Shown here one piece after another: positions 33,201 to 41,146 of a DNA stretch of 64,000 nt. The translations under genes were made by a program, and so were the position numbers. This DNA is from an uncultured Eubacteriales bacterium (lineage in GTDB: Bacteria > Bacillota > Clostridia > Oscillospirales > Acutalibacteraceae): positions 1-64,000 of the forward strand of contig CAKVAX010000003.1 in the NCBI GenBank assembly GCA_934725425.1, written 5' to 3'. The notes beneath the pieces are model-generated. The model did no database searches. It was given only the letters and a program-made list of their open reading frames with translations, and was not told the origin of the DNA. How positions within the stretch are numbered: position 1 is the stretch's first letter; each line of letters begins with the position of its first letter.

Positions 33201-33626
33201 CTAGTCTACTACTTCAATTCCCATGCTCCTGGCGGTGCCTGCTACCATTTTCATGGCAGATTCAACATTTGCAGCGTTTAAATCAGGCATTTTTAAGCTG
33301 GCAATTTCTTCCACTTGTTTCTTTGTTATTTTTCCAACCTTTGTTTTATTGGGCACTCCGGATCCTGACTCCAATCCGCAAGCTTTTTTAATAAGAACAG
33401 CTGCTGGTGGGGTTTTTGTTATAAAAGTAAATGAACGGTCGGTGAATACCGTAATTACAACAGGTATAATCAAACCTTCTTCATTTTTTGTGCGTTCATT
33501 AAACTCTTTAGCAAATCCCATGATGTTTATTCCGTGAGGTCCTAAAGAAGAACCCAAGGATGCCGGAGCTGCTTTACCGGCAGGAACTTGTAATTTTACG
33601 ATTGATTTGACTTTCTTTTCAGCCAA
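33201..33626 (-). CDS. rplK: Ribosomal protein L11
   Basis: L11 is part of the GTPase-associated centre and is needed for RelA activation in the stringent response. The 141-residue protein shows [24 protein letters not shown] and a C-terminal domain with the [20 protein letters not shown] signature. The start is TTG 33626, preceded by GGAGGTG; the ATG at 33641 would lie before this SD. Confidence 0.97.
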   Translation of the reverse strand: MAEKKVKSIVKLQVPAGKAAPASLGSSLGPHGINIMGFAKEFNERTKNEEGLIIPVVITVFTDRSFTFITKTPPAAVLIKKACGLESGSGVPNKTKVGKITKKQVEEIASLKMPDLNAANVESAMKMVAGTARSMGIEVVD

Positions 33627-33740
33627 TTTTCGCACCTCCAAATTATGTGGTGAATTTCGGAATAATCAATATTTTATTCCTCCCACTGAACGACCTTTGC
33701 TGATTGATTTGAAAAATTTTATTTTGTTTTTCAGGCTAAT

Positions 33741-34262
33741 TTACATAACAGGTTCAATCTGATCCAAATTAGCTTCGGCCGGCGTTTCGCGTCCAAACAT
33801 CGAAACAGTTAGTTTAACTATCTTATTGTCAGTATCGATGCTTTCAACTTTACCTGTTAAATTTGCTAACGGACCATCGATAATTTTAACTGTTTCACCG
33901 ATATCATACGAAAGTTTTACAGATTTCACTTCAACGCCGAGTTTTTTAACTTCCTCAGCTGTCAAAGGTATCGGTTTGGTAGATGGACCGACAAATCCCG
34001 TACATCCGCGTATATTTCTTACTATATACCACGACTCGTCACTTAAAATCATTTTTACAAGAACATATCCAGGAAATACTTTTCTTTCCAAAAGACGTTC
34101 TTTTCCGTCTTTTATTTCAGTGACCTTTTCGGTAGGGACTTTAACTTCTTGAATCATATCTCTGATATTTCTATTTTCGATAGTTTTTTCAAGATTAGAA
34201 GCTACTTTGTTTTCATAACCTGAATAGGTATGTACCACATACCACTTGGCTTCTTCAGACAT
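33741..34262 (-). CDS. nusG: Transcription termination/antitermination factor NusG
   Basis: NusG binds RNA polymerase and couples it to Rho or the ribosome. The 173-residue protein has the NGN domain (WYVVHTYSGYENKVA, FPGYVLVKM, VRNIRGCTGFVG) and a C-terminal KOW domain (GETVKIIDGPLANLTGKV). It is in the standard order secE-nusG-rplK. Confidence 0.98.
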   Translation of the reverse strand: MSEEAKWYVVHTYSGYENKVASNLEKTIENRNIRDMIQEVKVPTEKVTEIKDGKERLLERKVFPGYVLVKMILSDESWYIVRNIRGCTGFVGPSTKPIPLTAEEVKKLGVEVKSVKLSYDIGETVKIIDGPLANLTGKVESIDTDNKIVKLTVSMFGRETPAEANLDQIEPVM

Positions 34263-34283
34263 AGTTTACCTTCCTTCCGGACT

Positions 34284-34505
34284 TTACATATTGCTTGAAA
34301 TCGACATTACGAGACTTAAAAGCTGCATAAGTCCTGCGTCAAGAAGCGCAACAAAAACACCCATGACAAAAATCATCATCAAAACGATTCCGGTGTTTTT
34401 CCAAACTGTTTTTTGACTTGGCCAAACAATTTTTTTTAATTCGACTTTACAGTCTACAAAAAAACTTTTGATTTTAGAAAATACATTAAATTTCTTTTTT
34501 CCCAT
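34284..34505 (-). CDS. secE: Preprotein translocase subunit SecE
   Basis: SecE is the essential clamp of the SecYEG channel. The 73-residue protein has a basic amphipathic helix with KVELKKIVWPSQ, the family hallmark, and one membrane segment (VLMMIFVMGVFVALLDAGL). ATG 34505 is supported by GGGAGG; the upstream ATG at 34523 lies before this SD. Confidence 0.95.
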   Translation of the reverse strand: MGKKKFNVFSKIKSFFVDCKVELKKIVWPSQKTVWKNTGIVLMMIFVMGVFVALLDAGLMQLLSLVMSISSNM

Positions 34506-34524
34506 TGTTTTGCCTCCCATCAAA

Positions 34525-34674
34525 CTACTTCGTTTCTTTGTGCAGAGTATGCTTTCTGCAAAAACGACAATGCTTGTTCATTTCCATCCTGTCCGGATTG
34601 TGTTTTTTGTTTTTCTTAGTATCGTAGTTGCGTTGTTTGCACTGTGTGCAGGCTAGCGTTATTTTGACTCTCAT
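34525..34674 (-). CDS. rpmG: Ribosomal protein L33 (zinc-type)
   Basis: A 49-residue ribosomal protein reading [17 protein letters not shown], then [18 protein letters not shown], ending HTLHKETK. The two pairs CTQC and CRFC make it the zinc-binding form. GGGAGGTG lies 6 bases before ATG 34674. It is first in the operon and 19 bases ahead of secE. Confidence 0.97.
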   Translation of the reverse strand: MRVKITLACTQCKQRNYDTKKNKKHNPDRMEMNKHCRFCRKHTLHKETK

Positions 34675-34755
34675 TACGGCACCTCCCGGTATTTCGGAAT
34701 ATTTTAGCCTCCCTCCAAAGGGTACAAAAATAAAACCCTTGTACGAGGTAATAAA

Positions 34756-34784
34756 ATTTTATCATATTATTGCCGTTTGGTCAA
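34756..34784 (-). promoter_or_regulatory. Sigma-A promoter of the rpmG-secE-nusG-rpl operon
   Basis: On the minus strand TTGACC (34784-34779) and TAAAAT (34761-34756) are separated by 17 bases. The leader of about 75 bases contains GTACAA/TTGTAC, able to form a small hairpin. Confidence 0.7.
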
Positions 34785-34840
34785 GAAAAATATTTTTAAT
34801 GCAATAACTTAGAGTAGCCGGAATTTTGTGTTTAACAAAT

Positions 34841-34869
34841 ACATATTAGGAATACGACTCACATATAAA
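34841..34869 (+). promoter_or_regulatory. SigE-type (mother cell) promoter of spoIIID
   Basis: ACATATT (34841-34847) and CATATAAA (34862-34869), 14 bases apart, fit the SigE consensus KMATATT-N13-15-CATACAHT. In B. subtilis spoIIID is transcribed by SigE, which supports the assignment. The site lies downstream of the ATG at 34828, so that ATG cannot be the start for this transcript. Confidence 0.6.
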
Positions 34870-34902
34870 TTAGCCATAGAGAAATCAAAAGGGGTAATTT
34901 AC

Positions 34903-35163
34903 GTGAAAAAAACGCTTGAAAATCGTGTTATAGGATTGGCCGAATATATAGTGGCCAGCAAAACCACAGTAAGAGGTGCCGCTAAAAAATTCGGAGTGTC
35001 AAAATCCACTGTACATAAAGATGTCAGTGAACGGCTTAAATATATAAACAAACCGTTATATATGGAAGTTAAAAAAATTTTGGAAATCAATAAATCCGAA
35101 CGGCATATAAGAGGGGGAGTGGCTACTAAAAAGAAGTATGCCGCCGCTAAAATATTCCGATAG
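34903..35163 (+). CDS. spoIIID: Stage III sporulation transcriptional regulator SpoIIID
   Basis: SpoIIID is the DNA-binding protein that adjusts the mother-cell programme between SigE and SigK. The 86-residue protein contains the helix-turn-helix AKKFGVSKSTVHKDVSERL and the conserved HIRGGVATKKKY near the C-terminal basic region, closely similar to the B. subtilis protein. The start is GTG 34903 behind AAAAGGGG; the longer in-frame reading from 34828 has no SD or homology and would begin before the promoter. Confidence 0.95.
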   Translation: MKKTLENRVIGLAEYIVASKTTVRGAAKKFGVSKSTVHKDVSERLKYINKPLYMEVKKILEINKSERHIRGGVATKKKYAAAKIFR

Positions 35164-35223
35164 TAATTCTCAGATATCATGTGGTATAATTATAGGTAAT
35201 TTAAAATTTAAGGAATGATAAAA

Positions 35224-37005
35224 TTGAAGTCTAAATATCTAAAAATTGTACTAAGCTATTTGAAACCTTATAAATTTTTAATAATACTTTCGCTAGTAAT
35301 TACGTGTGCCTACCAAGGAATGTGTTTGATTATTCCCAATATAATGTCAAATATAGTCGATATAGGTATTAATCAAAAAGGTTGCACGGATATAAGTTTA
35401 ATGAATTCAATAACTTCTTCCGAAGAAATTTTGCGTAATCAAACTTCGTACATATTTCAGCAAGGCGCGATAATACTTGTGATATCTCTTGCAAGCGTTG
35501 CATTGTCGATTTGGTCGGGGTATTTAATGTCAAAAGTCTCTGCCAAAATCTCGGCTGATTTGCGCCAAAGTATGTACGAAAAAGTTATGAATTTTTCACC
35601 GGTTCAAATGGATGAAATACCTACATCAACTCTCCTAACCAGATTGATAAGCGACAGCGAAAATGTCCGTGAATTTTTGTTGTCGTTTAATAATTTTATT
35701 ATGCCTTCCATACTTATTGCGGGAGGCACCGTCGCCGCAATTCAAAAAAGTTTGTCAAGAAGTTTTGTGCTTGTTGTTGCTGCGGTAGTTTCTGTTGGAG
35801 TTATTTATTTTACTTTTAAAAAAGTTTTTCCGTGGATTAGAGTTTCAAAAGTTCTCGGAGATAAATTCAATATGATTGTGAAAGAAAGATTATCCGGATT
35901 CATAGTTACAAAAATTTTTAATAATGAAAAAATTGAACATGATAAGTTCAAAAAATGCAACTCAGAACTTTTAAACAATTCCCTCCAAATAAACAAAATG
36001 ATGAGCTGTACAATCCCGATTTTAACTTTGATGCTCAATATTGTAAATGTTTATATATTATGGAGCGGAGCGAAAGAAATTTCGGAAATTCGCGCCCAGG
36101 TCGGCGATATAATGGCTTATATTCAGTACATAATGATGATAATAACATCGTTTATAGTTATGGCTGTAAATTTTACAAGGATACCCGAATTTTGGATATC
36201 GGTGGAAAGAGTTTGCGAAATTTTGGACAAGCCTGCCGAGAAAAAAAGTAAAGAGTTTTTATGTGAAAATTTTAATATGAACGGCAAAATAGAATTTAAG
36301 AATGTTTGTTTTAAGTACAGAGGGGCAGAAGAAAATGTTTTAAAAAATATAAGCTTTGTTATAAATCCGGGGGAAAAAATCGGAGTCATAGGCACAATAG
36401 GTTCCGGAAAATCAACACTGGCCAAGATTGTTTCGGGTCTTTACAGCCCTTCTTCCGGGCAAATTTTATATGACGGAAAGATTATTTCCGAAGAATCCTC
36501 GCCACTCGGGTTTATATCTTATATGCCGCAAAATGCCCCTCTTTTTATCGGCAGTTTAGAGTATAACATGAAAATAGCCGGCGAAAATATAACCCTCGAA
36601 GAAATAAACAAAGCCCTCGAAGATGCCCAAATAACAGGTTTTGTAAAAAAATACGGAATGGATAAAAATATATACGGTTCAAACTTAACAGTTTCGGGTG
36701 GCGAAAGGCAAAGAATAGCCATTGCAAGAAGCTTACTCAAAAAAGCCGCTGTATATATTTTTGATGACAGTTTTGCAAATTTGGATTTTAAAACCGATTT
36801 GAATTTAAGAAAATCAATTTTAAAAAGGCTCGAAAATAATACGGTATTATTTATTTCTCAAAGAGTTGGGACAGTTAAAAATTTAGATAAAATAATTGTT
36901 TTGGAAAACGGTAAATTAATAGGGTTTGATTCTCATGATAACTTGTTAAAAAATTGTCCTGCTTACAAAAAAACGGTAGATTTACAAATGGGAGAGGAGG
37001 AATAA
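35224..37005 (+). CDS. ABC exporter half-transporter with degenerate ATPase site
   Basis: This is one half of a heterodimeric type IV ABC exporter. A six-helix membrane domain (to about residue 320) is followed by the ATPase domain. It has Walker A GTIGSGKST, the Q loop YMPQNAP and the signature VSGGERQR. The Walker B end reads VYIFDDSFANLD, with Asp replacing the catalytic Glu, and the switch region is FISQRVGTVK, with Gln replacing His. Such changes mark the non-hydrolysing half of pairs like TM287/288, BmrCD or LmrCD. I choose TTG 35224, because the SD AAGGA abuts the ATG at 35215. The substrate is unknown. Confidence 0.92.
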   Translation: MKSKYLKIVLSYLKPYKFLIILSLVITCAYQGMCLIIPNIMSNIVDIGINQKGCTDISLMNSITSSEEILRNQTSYIFQQGAIILVISLASVALSIWSGYLMSKVSAKISADLRQSMYEKVMNFSPVQMDEIPTSTLLTRLISDSENVREFLLSFNNFIMPSILIAGGTVAAIQKSLSRSFVLVVAAVVSVGVIYFTFKKVFPWIRVSKVLGDKFNMIVKERLSGFIVTKIFNNEKIEHDKFKKCNSELLNNSLQINKMMSCTIPILTLMLNIVNVYILWSGAKEISEIRAQVGDIMAYIQYIMMIITSFIVMAVNFTRIPEFWISVERVCEILDKPAEKKSKEFLCENFNMNGKIEFKNVCFKYRGAEENVLKNISFVINPGEKIGVIGTIGSGKSTLAKIVSGLYSPSSGQILYDGKIISEESSPLGFISYMPQNAPLFIGSLEYNMKIAGENITLEEINKALEDAQITGFVKKYGMDKNIYGSNLTVSGGERQRIAIARSLLKKAAVYIFDDSFANLDFKTDLNLRKSILKRLENNTVLFISQRVGTVKNLDKIIVLENGKLIGFDSHDNLLKNCPAYKKTVDLQMGEEE

Positions 37006-37009
37006 AATT

Positions 37010-38776
37010 ATGGAATCAAAAATCAATGTTCCCAAAGGCTTTATGAAATATTTTTATAAATACGCCCATGAATACAGATTTTACATAGCTATGATTACAT
37101 TTTTTTCTGTTGTTGAATCTGTCGTTACGGTAATTTCACCGTGGATTATGGGTAAAACTATAAATATTTTGCAGACTTTGAGTTCCCCTGAAGAAGTAGA
37201 ATTTAAATTCAGAAGTTTAGCGGAAATTTTAACAATACTTGCCGGACTGTATTTTTTGTATTCCGTTTCAAGAACTTTAAAAAGATATTTTTCTACATTT
37301 GTTACCGAAAAAATCTCATATGTCTTAAGAAATGATGTTTCAACAAAAATAAACAGACTTTGTTTAAGTTATATTGAAACCACCAGTTACGGTGAGATTT
37401 TGTCCCGAAGCGTTAACGATGTTGAATCCATAAGTTCAGCACTTACAGAATACTTGGGTAGTTCAATTTCTTCAATTATTTTAAGTATAGGCATAATTTA
37501 CATGATGTTTTTTGTAAGTGCCGAAATGAGCTGGGTTTATTTTGCATTTTTGCCCGTAATTTTTATATTGATTTTTATCCCTGTGAAAAAATCAAAAAAA
37601 TACGTGGAATCTTTCAGAGAAAACATAGGTAAAATTACAACATGCGCCGAAGAATCTTTTTCAGGGTTCGAAACTTTAAAAAATTTTGACCTCGAAAATA
37701 ATTATCAAAAAAAATTCAAAAACATAAGCGACGAAATGTTTGAAAGTGATTGGAAATCCAATTTTTTACCGTCTTTAACTTCACCGATTATAGGGTTTAT
37801 ACGAGATATAAGTACGTTGATTTCATGCGCTCTGGGAGGATACCTGGTCGTTACAAAAGGGATGCCGCTCGGAAATATTATGTCGTTTTTGTCGTACTCA
37901 GGGCAGCTCATGGACCCGATTGCCGGAATGGCGGGAATTTATGGTGCATGGCAAAATATCTGTGTTTCAGCCTCAAGAGTGTACGAGATTTTGCACGCTC
38001 CCGAAGAAAGGTCAGGCTCTTTTGAAGATATAAAGAATAATAATTCCGAAAAAATTTTGGAGTTTTCTAATGTTTCATTTGAATACGAAAAGGGTAAGTT
38101 GATTATAGATAATATTTCTTTTTCCGTTTCAAAAGGGCAAACAATTGCGCTGGTAGGCGAAACAGGTGCCGGTAAGAGTACGGTTCTAAAACTGCTTACA
38201 AATTTTTATAAACCCAATTCCGGCAAAATATTATTTAATGGCGTGGATATTAATTTAATATCTCTCGCAAATTACAGAAAAAATTTTGGAATAGTGACCC
38301 AGGATACATGGCTTTACAAGGACACCATAATGAATAATATAAGATATGGAAATTTAAAGGCGTCTGACGAAAAAATAATCGAAGTTTCCAAAAAGTTAGG
38401 TATTCATCACTTTATCGAAACTCTCCCGGACGGTTACGAAACCATTGTTGATGAAAGTATGGTGAATTTATCTGAAGGGCAAAAACAATTAATTTGCATA
38501 GCTCGTCTGGTTATTTCCGAAGCTCCTATTTTTGTTCTTGATGAGGCAACTTCTTTTATTGATACCTGCACCGAAAGCCATATCCAAGAAATTTTAAAAT
38601 CACTTTTTAAACAAAAAACTTCGTTAGTGGTTGCTCACCGGCTTAGCACCGTAAAAAATGCCGATATGATACTCGTTATGAAAAAAGGTAGGATTGTGGA
38701 AGCCGGAAACCATGAAGATTTGATATCCAAAAATCAATACTATGCAGATTTTTATAAAAGCCAATACAGAAGTTAA
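37010..38776 (+). CDS. ABC exporter half-transporter with canonical ATPase site
   Basis: This is the partner of the preceding gene; it starts 4 bases after that gene's stop with GAGAGGAGG upstream. The 588-residue protein has six membrane helices and an ATPase domain. Walker A is GETGAGKST, the Q loop VTQDTWLY, the signature LSEGQ and Walker B FVLDEATSFID, with the catalytic Glu. The switch VVAHRLSTVK has its His. The unusual LSEGQ signature would face the degenerate site of the partner. It is probably a drug, lipid or peptide exporter. Confidence 0.93.
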   Translation: MESKINVPKGFMKYFYKYAHEYRFYIAMITFFSVVESVVTVISPWIMGKTINILQTLSSPEEVEFKFRSLAEILTILAGLYFLYSVSRTLKRYFSTFVTEKISYVLRNDVSTKINRLCLSYIETTSYGEILSRSVNDVESISSALTEYLGSSISSIILSIGIIYMMFFVSAEMSWVYFAFLPVIFILIFIPVKKSKKYVESFRENIGKITTCAEESFSGFETLKNFDLENNYQKKFKNISDEMFESDWKSNFLPSLTSPIIGFIRDISTLISCALGGYLVVTKGMPLGNIMSFLSYSGQLMDPIAGMAGIYGAWQNICVSASRVYEILHAPEERSGSFEDIKNNNSEKILEFSNVSFEYEKGKLIIDNISFSVSKGQTIALVGETGAGKSTVLKLLTNFYKPNSGKILFNGVDINLISLANYRKNFGIVTQDTWLYKDTIMNNIRYGNLKASDEKIIEVSKKLGIHHFIETLPDGYETIVDESMVNLSEGQKQLICIARLVISEAPIFVLDEATSFIDTCTESHIQEILKSLFKQKTSLVVAHRLSTVKNADMILVMKKGRIVEAGNHEDLISKNQYYADFYKSQYRS

Positions 38777-38790
38777 TCAGCATAGAAAAT

Positions 38791-38819
38791 AGCCCTCCGT
38801 TCTTGGAGGGCTTAATTTT
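38791..38819 (+). terminator. Terminator of the ABC exporter operon
   Basis: An 8-base-pair stem, AGCCCTCC/GGAGGGCT, with a 6-base loop is followed by TAATTTTATTT. It lies 41 bases before the stop of the convergent gene and may serve both. Confidence 0.8.
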
Positions 38820-40716
38820 ATTTCAAAGGAGCACTTTTTTTATCTCTAAAATCTTTGAATGCTTTTTTTAATTTTTTTAACTTGTGTATTCTCTTAAGAG
38901 TTAAAATTTGTCCGTTGCTTTTATGAACTTTGAAATCCCTTTTAAATTTCATATCGCGAAGAATTTGTTGTTTCTTTAGTTCTTTTTTTACTATAGCTCT
39001 GGATGCAAGTTTTTGAGACTGCATCTTTTCTTTATATTCACGAATTTTTTGGGCTGCTTCGGGGTCTTCTTTTTCTTTTCTTGCTTGTTCGAGACCAAGT
39101 TCAACCAATTCTCTTGGACTTTTGTGAAATTTTATTTTGTTTTTATTTTTTTTCTTAGGTCTCAAATCGTTTACTGCTTCAAACAGGTCTACTAACGAAA
39201 GTTTTAAATTTTGATCGTAAGTAAAAATTTTATATGGTCTAAATTGATTATCATATTTCTTGAGTGATTTATATATAATTTTTCTGACCATTGCTAGCGG
39301 TTTTTTGCTCAAAATTTCATTTTCTTTACAAACATTTCGGTAATCCAAATCAGCTTGGGTAATATCAAGGGGTATCATATTGTTCTTTAAGTTTTCAGTG
39401 TAAAACTCACTGCATTTTTTTATTATGGGTTTGATTTTTGCTACGTCGTCATCTAGGAGTATTACATCTTCATATCGCAAACTTTTAAGATGGTTACATA
39501 CAAATTCCTTTTCGATTTTTGATATTTTTTCTCTTAATTCCGGGATTCGTTCCATATCGGCGCAAGAAATGCATTCGTTATAGTATGATATAAGGAATAG
39601 GATTTTTCGTAGCATTTTATTATACTTTATTGCAATTTTTTCACTGCTCTCGTCCCAAGCTTCTTTCCATATTTTTTCACGAACTGCTTCAGAATTTTCT
39701 TTGTTAAATGAATGCTTGTGATAGTATTCCGAAATTTTTTCACGAAAAACAATATCCATATTTTTTTGCAGTTCTTTGCCCAAATTATTTTTCAGATAGG
39801 CGTAATCAAGCACATTTAATGTAATAATATTTACATAATCATCGACAGTTATTTTGGTTCTGCCTTCTTTAATTTTACCGTATACGTCTTTAGGATTGTA
39901 ATAAAGCGTCCCGCTGTGTATGTTAGCAGGTTTCAGCTTTTCTTCGTAATATATTTTTTTAATGGGGAAGATAGCATCTTTTAATTTCAAATCACGCAAG
40001 GTATTTATTGCAATAAGTGAGTTGAATTCTTCTCTCCCGATATTTTCGCTTTTTGTGTGAATGCGTTTATATAAATTTATTGATATATTATTAATTTTCT
40101 GAATAGTATCTATCAGATCATTGAAAAAATCATTTTCAGCGGCTTTTTTTGAATTGAAAAGCATAAAGACTTTTGATTTTAAATCTTTCCTCCACGACAT
40201 ATTCGGAAATGTTTTATTTCGTGTGAGTATTTCGGAGTCCTCCAAGTCTTCTTTTTTTACGTTCAGTCGTTCTACCAAAAATTTTTCCAAGGATTTTATT
40301 TTTGGAGAGTAGTCTATTTCTTGCTTTAGTGGGCAAATCGTCGAAAAAAATCTAAATATTTTTATCAAATCTATTGTACTGGTTAAAAGATTTTTTTTAA
40401 TAGCTTCAAACGTGGTGGGGTCTACTGTTCGATAAATATTTAAGCAAGTAACTCCTTGATAGGCGGCAAGATATATATCTTTAAGATACACGGAATTTTT
40501 TAATTTAAAGTTTATTTTTACTTCCAGGTATCTGGAAGCTTCTTTAAAATCCGAATAATCCAAAACTCGAGAAATTTCAAGAGGAGAGATGGCTTTAGAT
40601 GAGGATGCGTGGGTTTCTGTTGCGTGAAGGGAAGGAATGAAAAAAGGCGAGAGTATAAGCACCGAAGACAATGCGGCGGCGGTTGAGCGTTTCGCTAATG
40701 AGGAAAACAGAGACAT
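38818..40716 (-). CDS. Unrecognised exported protein, 632 residues, with a very basic tail
   Basis: I do not recognise this protein. A signal peptide covers residues 1-37 (charged start, then AAALSSVLILSPFFIPSLHA). A mainly helical protein of about 500 residues follows, with scattered cysteines. The last ~110 residues are extremely rich in Lys and Arg (RPKKKNKNKIKF, QKLASRAIVKKELKKQQ, HKLKKLKKAFKDFRDKK), like a nucleic-acid or anionic-polymer binding tail. I choose ATG 40716, as AAAGGA lies 10 bases upstream and the signal peptide starts there. It lies downstream of the small Cys/Arg-rich gene on the same strand. Confidence 0.82.
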   Translation of the reverse strand: MSLFSSLAKRSTAAALSSVLILSPFFIPSLHATETHASSSKAISPLEISRVLDYSDFKEASRYLEVKINFKLKNSVYLKDIYLAAYQGVTCLNIYRTVDPTTFEAIKKNLLTSTIDLIKIFRFFSTICPLKQEIDYSPKIKSLEKFLVERLNVKKEDLEDSEILTRNKTFPNMSWRKDLKSKVFMLFNSKKAAENDFFNDLIDTIQKINNISINLYKRIHTKSENIGREEFNSLIAINTLRDLKLKDAIFPIKKIYYEEKLKPANIHSGTLYYNPKDVYGKIKEGRTKITVDDYVNIITLNVLDYAYLKNNLGKELQKNMDIVFREKISEYYHKHSFNKENSEAVREKIWKEAWDESSEKIAIKYNKMLRKILFLISYYNECISCADMERIPELREKISKIEKEFVCNHLKSLRYEDVILLDDDVAKIKPIIKKCSEFYTENLKNNMIPLDITQADLDYRNVCKENEILSKKPLAMVRKIIYKSLKKYDNQFRPYKIFTYDQNLKLSLVDLFEAVNDLRPKKKNKNKIKFHKSPRELVELGLEQARKEKEDPEAAQKIREYKEKMQSQKLASRAIVKKELKKQQILRDMKFKRDFKVHKSNGQILTLKRIHKLKKLKKAFKDFRDKKSAPLK

Positions 40717-40802
40717 TTTAAAAATCCTTTCTTTTTGCATTAATTAAAATTACTTTATCATAAGTTAAATTTAATGTCAAATTTTTATTTAAAAAAATCT
40801 AA

Positions 40803-40826
40803 GCGCCTGCCATATCCGGCAAGCGC
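40803..40826 (-). terminator. Terminator after the 47-residue gene
   Basis: A 9-base-pair stem, GCGCTTGCC/GGCAGGCGC (one U-G pair), with a 6-base loop, followed on the minus strand by TTAGATTTTTTT. It shows that the small gene is a transcription unit of its own. Confidence 0.8.
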
Positions 40827-40837
40827 AATTTTTTGTT

Positions 40838-40981
40838 TTAAGAACATGAACACCGCGATTTCCTAAACGGTGTGAATCTGCAATTTCGAATCTGCCCTAT
40901 GGCTTGATTCCTACAATAAACCGTGGTTGGCATACATGCCAGATTTCTTCTCAGTCTTCTTAATATACAATTTGTCCTCAT
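40838..40981 (-). CDS. 47-residue Cys- and Arg-rich peptide, unrecognised
   Basis: I do not recognise this peptide. It begins MRTNCILRRLRRNLACM and ends FRKSRCSCS, with six cysteines and about eleven arginines or lysines in 47 residues, so it is strongly cationic. It has no classical signal peptide. The SD AAAGGAGG lies 7 bases before ATG 40981, and a good terminator follows the stop, so it looks genuinely expressed. It sits between two genes for exported proteins. An antimicrobial-like peptide, a metal-binding peptide, a spore component or a modified-peptide precursor are all possible; nothing decides between them. Confidence 0.65.
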   Translation of the reverse strand: MRTNCILRRLRRNLACMPTTVYCRNQAIGQIRNCRFTPFRKSRCSCS

Positions 40982-41078
40982 TTTTATTCCTCCTTTGGGA
41001 AAGTTTTTTACTCTCCGCATTAACATATTATGCGAGTTTTCAAGGATACGTGATTAAAAAGTGTTGATTCGACTTACA

Positions 41079-41108
41079 TTGACAAATATTTATTTTTAAT
41101 GTTACAAT
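41079..41108 (+). promoter_or_regulatory. Sigma-A promoter of the 827-residue exported protein gene
   Basis: A perfect TTGACA (41079-41084) and TACAAT (41103-41108) are separated by 18 bases, about 40 bases before the start codon. Confidence 0.75.
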
Positions 41109-41146
41109 GAAGTTATTACATTGTTACAATTAAAAGGAGAAACATC

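Noticed and set aside
34675..34705. Short leader peptide upstream of rpmG starting at ATT after GGAGGGAGG
   Set aside because: The candidate of about eight codons ends at TAATG over the rpmG start, but needs an ATT start and has no independent support; GGGAGGTG just before rpmG suffices.
34828..34902. A 25-residue N-terminal extension of SpoIIID
   Set aside because: There is no SD before ATG 34828, no similarity of the extension to SpoIIID, and the SigE-type promoter lies downstream of it.
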